From: Dehalococcoidales bacterium
GTDB lineage: Bacteria; Chloroflexota; Dehalococcoidia; Dehalococcoidales; RBG-16-60-22
Direction of reading: 5' to 3'
Assembly: GCA_030628245.1 (NCBI GenBank)
Contig: DAOVRI010000019.1
Location: forward strand, 1 to 14,313
Length of the DNA: 14,313 bases
The notes under the pieces were generated by a model. The model saw only the letters and a list, made by a program, of their open reading frames with translations, searched no databases and was not told the DNA's origin. Made by a program: the position numbers and the translations under genes. Shown here one piece after another: positions 13,244-14,313 of the stretch (position 1 is the first letter of the stretch; each line of letters opens with the position of its first letter).

Positions 13244-14025
13244 CTCTTTCTCCTCTTGTAATGCTTCACCTCGCGGTAGCTCTTCTTGGTACCCAGCGCC
13301 GATAGTCCCATGTAAAACTCTTTCACGTCCTCGTTATTTTTAAGGAAATCGGCGGTGCCGTCGAGTACTACCCGCCCGTTTTCCATGACATAGCCGTAAT
13401 GCGAGATGCTCAGGGCAATCCGGACATTCTGTTCCACGAGCAAGACCGAAGTTTTTTGCTCGGTATTGAATCGCCGGATAATGTCGTAAATTTCCTCGAC
13501 CAGCAGCGGCGCCAGCCCCAGTGATGGCTCATCCAGCATCATCAGCCTGGGGGTAGCCATCATCGCCCGTCCGATGACGAGCATCTGCTGCTCGCCGCCG
13601 GAAAGGTAGCCGGCCGTATTCCGCCGCATCTCCTTCAGGCGTGGGAAGTACTCGTAGACCATCTCCAGGTCCTGCTTAACCGCATGGCGGTCGTGGCGAT
13701 TATGGGCGCCGACCATCAGGTTTTCCTCGGTGTTGAGGTGCTCGAAGACATGGCGCCCCTCCAGTGCCTGGATAATGCCCATCTTACCTATCTCTTCGGC
13801 GTTTTTCTTATCTATTCTCTCGCCGTTCCACTCGATACTGCCGTCGGTTACTTCCCCTTCCTCGATATGGAGCAATCCCGATATCGCCTTGAGGGTGGTG
13901 CTCTTGCCGGCACCGTTAGCACCGAGCAGAGCGATGATAGCGCCGTCTTCCACGGTCATGGAAACGCCGTGCAACACCCTTATGACATTGAGATAGGTAA
14001 CCTCAATGTTATTCAGTTTGAGCAT
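13234..14025 (-). CDS. livF: Branched-chain-amino-acid-type ABC transporter ATPase LivF
   Basis: Second ATPase of the Liv importer. It contains Walker A GANGAGKS (35-42), Q-loop Gln86, signature LSGGE (141-145), Walker B MMLDEP (162-167) and VEQN at the H-loop position (197-200), where Gln-Asn is normal for LivF instead of Glu-His. At 263 residues it is about 25 longer than usual; the extra C-terminus is strongly basic (KKSYREVKHYKRRKRWL). I recall such tails in LivF proteins encoded beside PaaK-like ligases. The Shine-Dalgarno GAGGAT (14034-14039, minus strand) precedes ATG 14025. Downstream, the ligase gene overlaps its end. Confidence 0.93.
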   Translation of the reverse strand: MLKLNNIEVTYLNVIRVLHGVSMTVEDGAIIALLGANGAGKSTTLKAISGLLHIEEGEVTDGSIEWNGERIDKKNAEEIGKMGIIQALEGRHVFEHLNTEENLMVGAHNRHDRHAVKQDLEMVYEYFPRLKEMRRNTAGYLSGGEQQMLVIGRAMMATPRLMMLDEPSLGLAPLLVEEIYDIIRRFNTEQKTSVLLVEQNVRIALSISHYGYVMENGRVVLDGTADFLKNNEDVKEFYMGLSALGTKKSYREVKHYKRRKRWL

Positions 14026-14050
14026 ATTAAGTTATCCTCTGCCCTGTTGC

Positions 14051-14074
14051 GGGGCTCCGCCACAGCGGAGCCCC
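14051..14074. repeat. Strong hairpin between the substrate-binding protein gene and livF
   Basis: GGGGCTCCGC (14051-14060) pairs perfectly with GCGGAGCCCC (14065-14074) around CACA. No T-run follows on either strand, so it is less likely a terminator than an RNA-stabilising or attenuating hairpin that lets the binding protein be made in excess over LivF. Confidence 0.7.
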
Positions 14075-14099
14075 AGCTTATGCTTTTAGCTTACTTTTA

Positions 14100-14313
14100 T
14101 TACTTTCCGAACCAATCGAAGTCTTCGTATCTGACCTTCGGCGCATCAATCCAGTCGGTCAGCGGTACAATCTCGCCGCCCTGTACCTGGAAGACGCGTA
14201 CCGATTTCGACAGGCGGTTGTCGTCCGGCGTATAGCTTACCGGACCGTGCAGCCCATCGACATCGTAATTCTTCAGCTTCTGGATGCCCTGCTCTTCCAG
14301 GGCTTTCCAGGAA
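14100..14313 (-). CDS. livK: C-terminus of a Liv-type substrate-binding protein (5' part outside the window)
   Basis: Only the last 70 codons are inside the window. The reading (SWKALEEQGIQKLKNYDVDG, LHGPVSYTPDDNRLSKSVRV, then FQVQGGEIVPLTDWIDAPKV, ending DWFGK and TAA 14100-14102) fits the C-terminal lobe of type I periplasmic binding proteins of the HAAT family: a GPVSYTPDDNR-type segment, then the FQVQGGEIVPLTDW strand and a short tail. It would bind the ligand outside the membrane and deliver it to LivH/LivM, which are not in the window. It is first in the minus-strand cluster seen here, about 75 bases before livF, with a strong hairpin between. Confidence 0.82.
   Translation of the reverse strand, partial: SWKALEEQGIQKLKNYDVDGLHGPVSYTPDDNRLSKSVRVFQVQGGEIVPLTDWIDAPKVRYEDFDWFGK

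Noticed and set aside
13684..14235. Plus-strand open frame opposite livF
   Set aside because: Antisense to LivF Walker A and signature motifs; no ribosome site.

Overview
The window reads as part of an anaerobic bacterial genome, most likely a Chloroflexota member of the Dehalococcoidia type. The taxonomic call is inference. It rests on the pairing of DapF with an LL-diaminopimelate aminotransferase, an archaeal-type cofactor-independent phosphoglycerate mutase, an iron-sulfur flavoprotein, and a CATTGCGAG...GAAGCAAT intergenic repeat of the kind seen in that group. No rRNA or lineage marker is present to prove it.

Region 1 (1-7004, + strand) is a tight housekeeping operon: apgM (5' end cut by the window), tpiA, miaA, dapF, dapL, hflX and an EamA-type membrane transporter. 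Gaps are small or overlapping, so co-transcription is likely. It joins lower glycolysis, tRNA modification (i6A37), the last steps to meso-diaminopimelate/lysine, and a ribosome-associated GTPase. hflX has no usual start codon in the right place; a strong Shine-Dalgarno sits in front of an ATC.

Region 2 (7005-8092, + strand) holds two single genes: a SnoaL/NTF2-like protein behind a near-consensus promoter, and a NUDIX hydrolase resembling NudB.

Region 3 (8093-9404) looks accessory. It contains a palindromic repeat, two back-to-back hairpins that look like convergent terminators, an AT-rich gene for a two-helix membrane protein of unknown function, and the 3' remnant of an isoprenylcysteine carboxyl methyltransferase-like gene on the minus strand.

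Region 4 (9405-10626) has a divergent pair: an Isf-like iron-sulfur flavoprotein (-) and a small membrane-anchored protein with a possible transglutaminase-like Cys-His-Asp triad (+). Between them are three tandem 11-bp repeats that look like a binding site for an OmpR/PhoB-family response regulator. A tRNA gene with CAT anticodon follows on the minus strand, with its own promoter.

Region 5 (10627-14313) is a branched-chain-amino-acid-type (Liv) ABC uptake cluster built around a PaaK-like acyl-CoA ligase. livG is on + behind a small four-cysteine protein with which it overlaps. The ligase, livF and the 3' end of the substrate-binding protein gene are on -. Together they suggest uptake of an organic acid followed by CoA activation; the substrate cannot be read from the sequence.
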